Of a stretch of DNA of 7,815 nt, positions 1-6,313 are shown in pieces. The DNA comes from Clostridia bacterium (GTDB lineage: Bacteria; Bacillota_A; Clostridia; Christensenellales; Borkfalkiaceae), in NCBI GenBank assembly GCA_017399665.1, contig JAFQBR010000341.1:1-7815 (forward strand). The letters are read 5' to 3'. The stretch's first letter is position 1, and each line of letters opens with the position of its first letter. The position numbers were made by a program, and so were the translations under genes. The notes below the pieces were generated by a model. The model was not told the origin of the DNA, did not search any database, and saw nothing but the letters and a program-made list of their open reading frames with translations.

Positions 1-300
1 GCTAAAAACGTTGTTGCGGCAGGTCTTGCTAAAGAATGCCACATTGAAGTTGCTTATGCTATTGGTGTTGCTCGCCCCGTTTCATTATTTGTTGACACTA
101 AGGGTACAGGCGTTATCGGGGACGATAAGATTGTTGAAATTATTAATAAAGAGTTTGACTTAAGACCTTACTCAATAATTAAAACTCTTGATTTACGCAA
201 GCCCATATATCGTAAGACTGCTGCTTACGGTCACTTTGGCAGAAATGAATTCCCTTGGGAAAAATTAGATAAGGTTGATGACCTTAAAAAATACCTATAA
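1..300 (+). CDS. metK: S-adenosylmethionine synthetase (methionine adenosyltransferase), C-terminal part
   Basis: This is the last 99 codons of MetK, which makes S-adenosylmethionine from methionine and ATP in the cytosol. Frame 1 is open from the first base and ends with TAA at 298-300; the start lies outside the window. Recognisable C-terminal MetK signatures are the segment [16 protein letters not shown], the [16 protein letters not shown] segment and the near-terminal [13 protein letters not shown] motif, which the family conserves. The C-terminus is complete and of normal form. There is no obvious intrinsic terminator in the 120 bases after it, so the downstream oxidoreductase operon could receive some read-through, but the functions are unrelated. 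The family call is very secure. Confidence 0.97.
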   Translation, partial: AKNVVAAGLAKECHIEVAYAIGVARPVSLFVDTKGTGVIGDDKIVEIINKEFDLRPYSIIKTLDLRKPIYRKTAAYGHFGRNEFPWEKLDKVDDLKKYL

Positions 301-411
301 TCAAGTTATCACTTAACAGATTATTTAGCAAACAAAAGAACTTAATAAACGTTAAAACAAAAGAGTTTTAAACTCTACCGAAAAAAATTGCGGTTGTTAA
401 CAATTTATGAT
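301..411 (+). promoter_or_regulatory. Intergenic region upstream of the glycerol-3-phosphate oxidoreductase operon, with two short palindromes
   Basis: This AT-rich spacer holds two dyads: AGAGTTTTAAACTCT at 362-376 (7-bp arms, one central base) and TTGTTAACAA at 394-403 (perfect 10-bp palindrome). Both lie where an operator for the downstream operon would be expected. I could not find a convincing sigma-A promoter with good spacing, nor a U-tract that would make either dyad a terminator for metK. The role as operator is inference only. Confidence 0.25.
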
Positions 412-423
412 AAGGAGGAGAAT

Positions 424-1848
424 ATGTTTGACGTTATAGTTATAGGTGGTGGTGTAGTTGGCGGACTTATTTTGCGCCAGCTTACCAAGTACGAGCTTAC
501 TTGCGCCCTAGTCGAAAAGGAAAATGATGTATGTATGGGGCAAAGCAAGGCAAACAGCGGTATTGTGCATGCTGGGTTTGATGCAAAAGAGGGCTCTTTA
601 AAGGCAAAATTTAACGTGTTGGGCAACAAAATGATGCCAACCGTTACAAAAGAGTTAGGTGTTAAATACGTTAACAACGGCTCTTTAGTTGTTGCCTTTG
701 ACCAAGACGATTTAAATATGCTTCAAACCTTAAAAATTCGCGGTGAAAACAACGGGGTTTTAGGACTTGAAATTTTATCGCAAGCTCAGCTTCGCGAAAA
801 AGAACCTAACATTTCAGATGACGCCTTAGGCGCGTTATATGCGCCAACAGGCGGTATTGTTTGTCCGTATGATTTGGCTGTTTCTGCAATAGGTAACGCT
901 ATGGATAACGGTGCAGAACTTTACAGAAATTTTGATACCGTTACTATTGAAAAAAATGACGGAATATTTACTTTAACCAGCGCAGACGGTCAAGTGCTTC
1001 AAGCAAAGGTCATAGTTAACGCAAGCGGTCACGGCGCACAAAAAATAGCAAATCTTGTTGGAGATTATTCATTCAAGATGGGCGCGCGCAAAGGTGAATA
1101 CATTTTACTTGATAGGGGTGATTTTGTAAACAGCACTTTATTCTTTACCCCTACGGAAAAGGGCAAAGGTATACTTGTTACCGATACGGTAGACAATAAT
1201 ACTTTGCTTGGCCCAACCTCTGAAGAAATCGAAGGTAATATTACCGAAACGAGCGCAGAGGGGCTTGCCTTTGTTATTTCTAAGGTTAAAAAGATGTGCA
1301 AAAACGTTCCCTTACAAGATACAATCGGTTCTTTTACAGGGGTTAGAGCATATTGCGACAGACACGATTTTATTATAGAGAAAAGTAACGCAGTAGAAGG
1401 ATTTATTAACGTTGCCGGTGTGGAATCGCCCGGTTTAACTTCTTCGCCTGCTATTGCTGAATATGTTGTTAACGAGCTTATAGGCTCACTTTTAACGTTA
1501 AAAGAGAACAAAAACTTTAACCCAATACGTGAACGCGCGTACTTCTTTAGATTTTTATCTGATGAAGAAAAGACGGAGGTTATTAAAAAAGACCCCAGGT
1601 ACGGTAGAATTATTTGCAAGTGCGAAAAGATTACCGAAGGTGAAATTGTTTGCGCAATTAATCAAAATCCAAAAGCCTTTGACCTTGATGGTGTAAAGCG
1701 TAGAACAAGAGCGGGTATGGGCAGATGCCAGGGAAGCTTTTGTCAGCCAAGGGTTGTTGAAATTATCGCGCGTGAGCGCAATATCCCCGTTGAATGCGTA
1801 ACTAAAAAGGGCAAGGGCTCTGAACTTGTTAAGGGGGTAAGCAAATAA
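424..1848 (+). CDS. GlpA-like NAD(P)/FAD-dependent oxidoreductase with C-terminal BFD [2Fe-2S] domain
   Basis: This is a 474-residue flavoprotein of the DAO/GlpA family, probably the catalytic subunit oxidising glycerol 3-phosphate to dihydroxyacetone phosphate; a related 2-hydroxyacid dehydrogenase role (LhgO type) is the main alternative. The N-terminal FAD-binding Rossmann motif is GGGVVG at residues 8-13, followed by the acidic end of strand 2 (VEKEND) and the QSKANSGIVHAGFD segment that these enzymes use around the flavin. The C-terminus has a BFD-like iron-sulfur domain with Cys398, Cys400, Cys435 and Cys440 (C-x-C and C-x4-C). The start is the ATG at 424, because AAGGAGGAG at 412-420 sits at ideal distance; an upstream in-frame TTG at 388 would add 12 unlikely residues and lies before the binding site. 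Its stop overlaps the next start (TAATG), so the two are translationally coupled. Confidence 0.9.
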   Translation: MFDVIVIGGGVVGGLILRQLTKYELTCALVEKENDVCMGQSKANSGIVHAGFDAKEGSLKAKFNVLGNKMMPTVTKELGVKYVNNGSLVVAFDQDDLNMLQTLKIRGENNGVLGLEILSQAQLREKEPNISDDALGALYAPTGGIVCPYDLAVSAIGNAMDNGAELYRNFDTVTIEKNDGIFTLTSADGQVLQAKVIVNASGHGAQKIANLVGDYSFKMGARKGEYILLDRGDFVNSTLFFTPTEKGKGILVTDTVDNNTLLGPTSEEIEGNITETSAEGLAFVISKVKKMCKNVPLQDTIGSFTGVRAYCDRHDFIIEKSNAVEGFINVAGVESPGLTSSPAIAEYVVNELIGSLLTLKENKNFNPIRERAYFFRFLSDEEKTEVIKKDPRYGRIICKCEKITEGEIVCAINQNPKAFDLDGVKRRTRAGMGRCQGSFCQPRVVEIIARERNIPVECVTKKGKGSELVKGVSK

Positions 1849-3107
1849 TGGTTAAGAATTTTGACATAGTAATCATAGGCGGTGGACCAGCCGGTCTTGC
1901 CGCTGCAATATCTGCTTACGATAACGGCTGTAAAAACGTAGTAATTATCGAACGTGATAATAAGCTTGGAGGAATATTAAACCAATGTATTCATAACGGC
2001 TTTGGTCTTCAACGCTTTAAAGAAAGCTTAACAGGGCCTGAATATTCTGCTCGTTTTATTGATGAAGTTAAAAAACGCGATATTACCGTAATGACGGAAA
2101 CAGCTGTTCTTTCACTTGATGAAAATAAAGTAATGACAGTTATGAACCCTATTGACGGCGTATTTAAAATTTGCGCAAAGGCAGTTATTTTAGCCATGGG
2201 ATGCAGAGAAAGAAGCCGTGGCGCGTTAAATATTCCAGGCACAAGACCTGCAGGTATTTTCTCTGCTGGCTCAGCTCAAGTTTACATGAACGTAAAAGGT
2301 TACTTGCCCGGTAAAAGGGTTGTAATTTTAGGTTCTGGCGATATAGGGCTTATTATGGCTCGTCGTTTAACGCTAGAGGGCGCTAAAGTGCTTGCTGTTT
2401 GCGAAATTATGCCTTATTCAAGCGGGCTAAAAAGAAATATTAAGCAATGTATTGAAGATTTTAATATTCCACTTTATTTAAATCACACAATTACAAAAAT
2501 TGAAGGTAACGAAAGAGTTACAGGCGTTCAAGTTTCTAAGGTTGATGAGTTTAAGCGTCCCATTTTAGGAACGGAAATGCACTTTGACTGTGATACAGTG
2601 CTTTTCTCTGTTGGGTTAATCCCTGAAAACGAGCTTTCAAAGGGTGCTAACGTTCAATTATCTCCAAGAACAAAGGGCGCAATAGTTTATCAGAACCGCG
2701 AAACCTCTGTTGAAGGTGTTTTTGCGTGCGGTAACGTTCTGCAGGTGCATGACCTTGTTGACTTTGTTTCTGAAGAAGCCGAGCTTACGGGTAAGGCGGC
2801 TGTTGAATACGTTAATAAAGGCGCGCAAAAGCGTGATCCTATTAGCGTTATTAACGGTAAAAATATCAATTACGTAGTTCCTCAAATAATAGATAAAAAT
2901 GCAGAAGGTAACGTTAAACTTTATTTTAGAGTATCTAATACATTTAAAAACTGCACGATTAAGGTTGCTTGCGGAGATAATGTTATACTTTCTAAAAAGA
3001 AAATGGTTGCAGTTCCGGGCGAAATGGAAACCTTGCTTTTAACTAAAGAAAAAATTGCTTTAGCAAACGAAAGCCTAACCGTTTGGCTTGAAGAAGAGGA
3101 GGGCTAA
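1848..3107 (+). CDS. FAD/NAD(P)-dependent oxidoreductase, second subunit of the GlpA-like complex
   Basis: This 419-residue protein belongs to the pyridine nucleotide-disulfide oxidoreductase fold. It has two dinucleotide-binding sites: GGGPAG at residues 11-16 for FAD and GSGDIG at 162-167 for NAD(P). Near the C-terminus, VEGVFACGNVLQVHDLVD is the second FAD contact typical of the fold. Cys47 (in NQCIHNGFG) and Cys119 (in GCRERSRG) are conserved-looking, but there is no redox CxxC, so this is not a thioredoxin reductase type enzyme. Paralogues sit beside GlpA-like and DUF1667 genes in many anaerobes, where they are thought to pass electrons between the dehydrogenase and NAD(P). It begins one base inside the stop of the upstream gene and ends one base before the ATG of the DUF1667 gene, so the three genes are clearly one unit. 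Confidence 0.88.
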   Translation: MVKNFDIVIIGGGPAGLAAAISAYDNGCKNVVIIERDNKLGGILNQCIHNGFGLQRFKESLTGPEYSARFIDEVKKRDITVMTETAVLSLDENKVMTVMNPIDGVFKICAKAVILAMGCRERSRGALNIPGTRPAGIFSAGSAQVYMNVKGYLPGKRVVILGSGDIGLIMARRLTLEGAKVLAVCEIMPYSSGLKRNIKQCIEDFNIPLYLNHTITKIEGNERVTGVQVSKVDEFKRPILGTEMHFDCDTVLFSVGLIPENELSKGANVQLSPRTKGAIVYQNRETSVEGVFACGNVLQVHDLVDFVSEEAELTGKAAVEYVNKGAQKRDPISVINGKNINYVVPQIIDKNAEGNVKLYFRVSNTFKNCTIKVACGDNVILSKKKMVAVPGEMETLLLTKEKIALANESLTVWLEEEEG

Positions 3108-3108
3108 T

Positions 3109-3462
3109 ATGCAAGAAGTAAAGAATATTACCTGTATAGAATGTCCTATGGGCTGCGAAATGCAAGTTGCCGTAGAAAACGGAGTAGTTTTATCTGTAAG
3201 CGGTAATCGTTGCCCGCGCGGTAAGGTATATGGCGAAAACGAAGTTACTTGCCCTAAGCGTGTGCTTACTACAACGGTTCGTACGAATAAAGGGGATTTG
3301 CTTCCGGTAAAAACCTCACAGCCCGTTATTAAGGCAAGAATGTTTGAAGTAATGAAAAAAATTAACTGTATTGTTGCCGTTTTGCCGATACGTATAGGCG
3401 ATATTATAGCAAAAGATATTGATGACGGAGTTGATTTATTGGCGGCAGATAACCGCGATTAA
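3109..3462 (+). CDS. DUF1667 domain protein, small Cys-rich putative iron-sulfur subunit
   Basis: This 117-residue protein matches the DUF1667 family by its pattern and context. Cysteines 9, 12, 16 and 35 form C-x2-C-x3-C-x18-C, which resembles the [4Fe-4S] domain of molybdopterin oxidoreductases; Cys48 (TCPKR) is a further conserved-looking residue. It probably carries an electron-transfer cluster for the two flavoproteins upstream. The start is ATG at 3109, because GAAGAGGAGGG at 3093-3103 is its ribosome binding site; an in-frame ATG at 3088 lies inside the upstream gene and before that site. The C-terminal half (VIKARMFEVMKKI onward) is the usual DUF1667 tail. The biochemical role of the family is not firmly known; assignment as an iron-sulfur subunit is inference from the cysteines. 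Confidence 0.85.
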   Translation: MQEVKNITCIECPMGCEMQVAVENGVVLSVSGNRCPRGKVYGENEVTCPKRVLTTTVRTNKGDLLPVKTSQPVIKARMFEVMKKINCIVAVLPIRIGDIIAKDIDDGVDLLAADNRD

Positions 3463-3468
3463 GTGATT

Positions 3469-4284
3469 ATGAAAGATTATTACGGAAAGGATCTAACAAA
3501 TTTACGCAATAAAAAGTTATATCTTTTTGATATGGACGGAACGATTTATCTTGGCGATCAGCTTTTTGAAGGTGTTTACGATCTACTAAAGGGTATTGAA
3601 AAGAGCGGTGCAAACTACGTTTTTATAACGAACAACTCCTCTAAGTCTGTGTGTGACTACGTTGCAAAGCTTCACAGGCTTGGGCTTGATTTTGTTAACG
3701 AAAACAACTTTTTTACATCTGTTCAAGCTTCTGTAATGTTAATGAAAGAAAAGCACGCAAACGATCTTATATATTTGCAGGGCACAAAATCTTTTGTAGA
3801 AGAGTTTAAAAAATCTTCACTTAATATCACAACTGATTATAACTCTGAGGCAAAGGTTGTTTTAGTTGCTTTTGATACTGAAATTACAGGCGAAAAGATG
3901 ACCAACACCTGTAAAATGCTTTTAACCTGTGACGTAGCTTATTATGCAACTAATCCAGACTGGGTTTGCCCAACAGAATTTGGCGCTATACCTGACTGCG
4001 GTTCTATGTGTCAAGGGTACGAAAGGGCAACGGGTAAAAAGCCTGTGTTTATTGGTAAGCCACAGCCACAAATGATATATTCAGTAATGCAAAAGTTTGG
4101 CGTAAGCAAGGAAGATACCGTTGTTATTGGCGACAGACTTTATACCGATATTGCATCGGGGAATAACGCAGGGGTAGATACCGTTTGCGTTTTATCGGGC
4201 GAGGTTACGCTTGAAGAAGTAAATAATTCGGTGGGAAAAGAAAAACCGACTTACTTACTTAACCATGTTAAAGAATTAATTTAA
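3469..4284 (+). CDS. HAD-superfamily IIA (NagD-like) phosphatase
   Basis: This 271-residue cytosolic hydrolase has all four HAD motifs. Motif I is FDMDGT with nucleophile Asp21 and acid/base Asp23; motif II is Thr54 in ITNNSSK; motif III is Lys197 in IGKPQPQ; motif IV is Asp222 and Asp227 in GDRLYTDIASG. A large cap between motifs II and III, with the GKP-x-P signature, places it in subfamily IIA with NagD and 4-nitrophenylphosphatase-like enzymes. Relatives include glycerol-3-phosphate and phosphoglycolate phosphatases. It follows the DUF1667 stop by 6 bases, so it is in the operon, which hints at a triose or glycerol phosphate substrate; that is inference. I prefer ATG 3469; GTG at 3463, directly abutting the upstream stop, would add two residues. 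No clear Shine-Dalgarno is seen, so translation probably depends on coupling. Confidence 0.88.
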   Translation: MKDYYGKDLTNLRNKKLYLFDMDGTIYLGDQLFEGVYDLLKGIEKSGANYVFITNNSSKSVCDYVAKLHRLGLDFVNENNFFTSVQASVMLMKEKHANDLIYLQGTKSFVEEFKKSSLNITTDYNSEAKVVLVAFDTEITGEKMTNTCKMLLTCDVAYYATNPDWVCPTEFGAIPDCGSMCQGYERATGKKPVFIGKPQPQMIYSVMQKFGVSKEDTVVIGDRLYTDIASGNNAGVDTVCVLSGEVTLEEVNNSVGKEKPTYLLNHVKELI

Positions 4285-4292
4285 TTAAGTAG

Positions 4293-4321
4293 CGCAAATG
4301 AAGTATTTTGTTTTATTTGCG
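4293..4321 (+). other. Stem-loop after the HAD phosphatase gene
   Basis: CGCAAATGAA (4293-4302) pairs with TTTATTTGCG (4312-4321) in a 10-bp stem with one G-T wobble and a 9-base loop. No T-tract follows, so it is not a standard intrinsic terminator. It may stabilise the 3' end of the operon mRNA or form part of the leader of the mgtC-like gene. Confidence 0.4.
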
Positions 4322-4327
4322 TAATAA

Positions 4328-4355
4328 AGTGGGGCTATAGGGCGATTAACCCACT
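4328..4355 (+). promoter_or_regulatory. Inverted repeat just upstream of the mgtC-like ribosome binding site
   Basis: AGTGGG (4328-4333) is complementary to CCCACT (4350-4355), with a 16-base loop between. The hairpin ends 5 bases before the GGGAGGG ribosome binding site (about 4360-4366) of the MgtC/SapB gene. It could tune translation initiation, or be an operator, or be incidental; only the pairing is directly seen. Confidence 0.3.
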
Positions 4356-4370
4356 AAAAGGGAGGGAAAT

Positions 4371-5051
4371 ATGCAAGAATTTTTAAAAATAATATCATGG
4401 GAAAATCTAAGCGCTCAGCTTTGGATTTTACCAAATTTATTACTTTCCGTTCTTATGGGCTTTATTATAGGCTTTGAACGTAAGGTAAGATTTAAAGAAG
4501 CCGGAATAAGAACTCATACCATAGTTTGCGTAGGTTCTGCGCTTATGATGATAGTATCTAAGTATGCTTTTAACGTAGCAGATGAAGCGCGTGTTGCAGC
4601 GCAAATTGTAACGGGCGTAGGTTTCTTGGGCGCAGGTATGATTGTTTATAGAAAGAACGAGGTGCGTGGTTTAACGACGGCTGCCGGCGTTTGGGCAACT
4701 GCTGGTGTTGGTATGGCTTGTGGCGGCGGTCTTTACATAATAGCACTTGGCGCAACTTCAGTTATTATTGCAGCGCAATGTTTATTCCACTTACCATTTA
4801 AGTTCTTCCATTCTAAACGCTTTTACGCAATTAAAATAGAGTTCATTCAAAAAGAACAAGAAAATTTAATGATAAAGAATTTCTTTGGGGTAGATAGATT
4901 TAACCACTTAGTAATTCGCCGTGAAAACGATCAGGTTATTTATAGCGCAACTCTTAATACCGACAAAGAATTTTCATCATCAAAGCTTAACAAAATTATG
5001 CTAGAAAATGACTTTATTTTAGGCATTGAAAGAGAAGATGACGTTAACTAA
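4371..5051 (+). CDS. MgtC/SapB family inner-membrane protein
   Basis: This 226-residue protein is a full-length MgtC/SapB family member. The N-terminal half has about five hydrophobic segments (roughly residues 17-35, 50-66, 78-92, 104-116 and 121-138). Family signatures seen are GFERK (34-38), AGIRTH (44-49), GVGFLGAGMI (82-91) and GLTTAAGVWATAGVG (100-114). The last 85 or so residues are a soluble domain, as in the longer members that end in an ACT-like fold. In pathogens MgtC supports growth at low Mg2+ and modulates the F-type ATP synthase; in commensal Firmicutes the role is poorly defined, and many are simply annotated as Mg2+ transporters without proof. A GGGAGGG ribosome binding site precedes the ATG. 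It is followed by a strong terminator, so it ends its transcription unit. Whether it is co-transcribed with the upstream phosphatase (86-base gap) is unclear. Confidence 0.9.
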   Translation: MQEFLKIISWENLSAQLWILPNLLLSVLMGFIIGFERKVRFKEAGIRTHTIVCVGSALMMIVSKYAFNVADEARVAAQIVTGVGFLGAGMIVYRKNEVRGLTTAAGVWATAGVGMACGGGLYIIALGATSVIIAAQCLFHLPFKFFHSKRFYAIKIEFIQKEQENLMIKNFFGVDRFNHLVIRRENDQVIYSATLNTDKEFSSSKLNKIMLENDFILGIEREDDVN

Positions 5052-5080
5052 TCGTTCTATTTAGCGAAAGTTAGATAAGA

Positions 5081-5111
5081 AAAAAGTAGCAGGAAAAACT
5101 GCTACTTTTTT
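5081..5111 (+). terminator. Intrinsic terminator after the mgtC-like gene
   Basis: AAAAAGTAGCAG (5081-5092) pairs perfectly with CTGCTACTTTTT (5099-5110) around the 6-base loop GAAAAA, and the T-run continues to 5111. The A-run on the 5' side means that it could also work on the - strand. It separates the mgtC-like unit from ruvX. Confidence 0.92.
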
Positions 5112-5174
5112 GTTTGTATTGGGGGGGTATTAACTAGCATAAAAATAGTAAATTGGTAATTTAGTGCATTTGCT

Positions 5175-5203
5175 TTGACAAAAGCGCTTTTGTGTGATAT
5201 AAT
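5175..5203 (+). promoter_or_regulatory. Perfect consensus sigma-A promoter of ruvX
   Basis: TTGACA (5175-5180) and TATAAT (5198-5203) are separated by exactly 17 bases, and TGA at 5195-5197 gives an extended -10 (TGATATAAT). Every consensus base is present. Counting 6-7 bases after the -10 puts the start of transcription at A5210 or A5211, and the ruvX ATG is at 5211, so the mRNA is expected to have no 5' leader. Confidence 0.88.
5178..5193. promoter_or_regulatory. 16-bp perfect palindrome in the ruvX promoter spacer (candidate operator)
   Basis: ACAAAAGCGCTTTTGT is its own reverse complement over 16 bp. It overlaps the last three bases of the -35 and fills most of the spacer up to the extended -10. 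A dimeric regulator bound here would compete with or distort RNA polymerase. The identity of a regulator cannot be told from the sequence. Confidence 0.45.
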
Positions 5204-5210
5204 TACTTCA

Positions 5211-5645
5211 ATGGAAAAAAGATATATTGCCTTTGACGTGGGCGACAAAAGAATAGGAATTGCAGTAACAGACCCTTTTGGCTCTATGGTTTTACCTGTT
5301 GAAACCTATCACCGCAAAAACTTTAATGATGATTTAAAATATCTTGCTAACGCGGCTAAGGGTAGAAGTGTAGACGGAATCGTGTGTGGATTGCCTTTTA
5401 ATGCAGACGGAACGCCATCTATTCAAACGGAAAAAACACTTTCTTTTATAGAAGCTTTGAAGCAGGTTACCAATATACCTATTTACACGCAAGACGAAAG
5501 ATTTTCCACAATGTCAGCGCACGAAGTGCTTTTAAGTGAGGATATGAGCAGACAAAAACGCAAAAAATACGTTGACGCTATTGCTGCAACCTTTATTTTA
5601 GAAGACTTTATGCACGCTTTAAGAATGAATAAAATCAAGGGCTAA
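5211..5645 (+). CDS. ruvX: RuvX/YqgF family RNase H-fold nuclease (pre-16S rRNA processing or Holliday junction resolvase-like)
   Basis: This 144-residue protein has the usual length and motifs of the YqgF family. They are the N-terminal FDVGDKRIGIAVTDP (Asp9 catalytic), GLPFNADG (Gly60-Pro62), DERFST (95-100) and the final acidic Asp122 in YVDAIAATFIL. The RNase H-like fold cuts nucleic acid; members act in 16S rRNA 5'-end maturation in E. coli and as a resolvase in some bacteria. The start is ATG 5211: it gives the family-typical N-terminus, and the only upstream in-frame alternative (TTG 5175) is the -35 hexamer itself. There is no Shine-Dalgarno, which fits a leaderless mRNA. It is followed after 30 bases by the DUF1292 gene, a pairing conserved in Firmicutes (yrrK-yrzB in Bacillus); the usual upstream partner ireB/yrzL is absent here. 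Confidence 0.93.
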   Translation: MEKRYIAFDVGDKRIGIAVTDPFGSMVLPVETYHRKNFNDDLKYLANAAKGRSVDGIVCGLPFNADGTPSIQTEKTLSFIEALKQVTNIPIYTQDERFSTMSAHEVLLSEDMSRQKRKKYVDAIAATFILEDFMHALRMNKIKG

Positions 5646-5675
5646 AACCCATACTATTTTTAAAAGGAGTTTATT

Positions 5676-6164
5676 ATGGTAAACGAAAAAAATCCCGAAA
5701 TTTATACCGAAGATGAAGATTTAATTGATTTAGTAGACGACCAAGGCAGACATTTAAAATTCTACCACGTTGGCAGTACGGAATATTTAAACAAGTGGTA
5801 CGCATTCTTTATGCCCGCTGAAGATATTGAAGGCCTTGCAGACGAAGAGGTTGTTATTTTTGAAGTTGCTCAAGATGAAAATGGCGACGAAATTTTACTT
5901 CCTGTTGAAGACCACGCTCTACTTGAAAACGTATACGAGCAGTTCTGTAAAGAAATGGAAGAAGAAGCTGACGCAGAAGAAGCATTAGAGCAAGAAGGCG
6001 GATGTTGTTGCGGTCACCACCATGGTGATGAAGAAGAATGTGATTGCGACCACGAACACTGCAATCACGACCATGAACACGGCGAAGATTGCGGATGCGG
6101 TCATCACCACGGCGACGGACATTGCAAGCACGGCGAAGGTCACGGTCATTGCAAAAAACACTAA
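5676..6164 (+). CDS. DUF1292 (YrzB-like) protein with a long His/Cys-rich metal-binding tail
   Basis: This is a 162-residue acidic protein. Residues about 11-95 match DUF1292 in pattern (EDLIDLVDDQGRHLKFYHV, KWYAFFMPAED, EVVIFEV, LLPVEDHALLENVYEQF) and position after ruvX. An acidic linker (EEEADAEEALEQE) leads to a tail at 110-162 with 10 cysteines and 16 histidines in 53 residues plus many Asp/Glu. The tail contains two copies of CGHHHGD (112-118 and 141-147). Such tails bind Ni, Zn, Co or Cu in metallochaperones and stores; here the metal is unknown. The DUF1292 core has no established function. The ribosome binding site AAAGGAG ends 6 bases before ATG 5676, and a strong terminator follows the stop, so ruvX and this gene form a two-gene unit. 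Confidence 0.88.
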   Translation: MVNEKNPEIYTEDEDLIDLVDDQGRHLKFYHVGSTEYLNKWYAFFMPAEDIEGLADEEVVIFEVAQDENGDEILLPVEDHALLENVYEQFCKEMEEEADAEEALEQEGGCCCGHHHGDEEECDCDHEHCNHDHEHGEDCGCGHHHGDGHCKHGEGHGHCKKH

Positions 6165-6175
6165 TTATGTTTAGT

Positions 6176-6208
6176 AGCGAGCTATTTATTAGCTCGCTTA
6201 TTTTTTTG
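6176..6208 (+). terminator. Intrinsic terminator after the DUF1292 gene
   Basis: AGCGAGCTA (6176-6184) pairs perfectly with TAGCTCGCT (6190-6198) around the loop TTTAT, followed by TATTTTTTT. It closes the ruvX-DUF1292 unit and isolates the leader region that follows. Confidence 0.94.
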
Positions 6209-6269
6209 CATAAAATTACATTTCGCGCGCACAACATATTATATATATTTAAAAATTGCGCATAAAATC

Positions 6270-6312
6270 TGCAAAATTTTTTTAAGAAAAATGAAAAAGT
6301 ATGCAAAATTTT
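6270..6312 (+). repeat. Two 11-bp direct repeats TGCAAAATTTT upstream of the leader promoter
   Basis: TGCAAAATTTT occurs at 6270-6280 and again at 6302-6312, 32 bases apart (about three helical turns), the second copy ending one base before the -35 hexamer. The spacing puts both on one face of the helix. They could be UP-element-like A/T tracts or sites for a regulator; given the AT-rich background this is tentative. Confidence 0.35.
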
Positions 6313-6313
6313 A

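Noticed and set aside
388..423. Upstream TTG start for the GlpA-like gene
   Set aside because: The added residues precede a strong ribosome binding site at 412-420, and the ATG at 424 gives the normal N-terminus just before the FAD motif.
1065..1619. 184-codon open frame on the - strand
   Set aside because: It lies wholly inside the GlpA-like gene, has no ribosome binding site or recognisable domain, and reads as a low-complexity Ser/Leu-rich shadow of the real frame.
4293..4321. Intrinsic terminator at the end of the phosphatase gene
   Set aside because: The stem is good but no T-run follows, so it is listed only as a stem-loop.
4285..4370. Mg2+-sensing riboswitch before the mgtC-like gene
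   Set aside because: The spacer is only 86 bases and shows none of the multi-helix core of known Mg2+ riboswitches.
5175..5210. Upstream TTG start for ruvX
   Set aside because: The TTG is the first half of the -35 hexamer of a perfect promoter, so it would not be in the mRNA.
5854..6306. 150-codon open frame on the - strand across the DUF1292 gene and its terminator
   Set aside because: It is the complement of the His/Cys/Asp/Glu-rich tail, which yields an artificial Arg/His/Leu-rich peptide. It also runs through the terminator hairpin.
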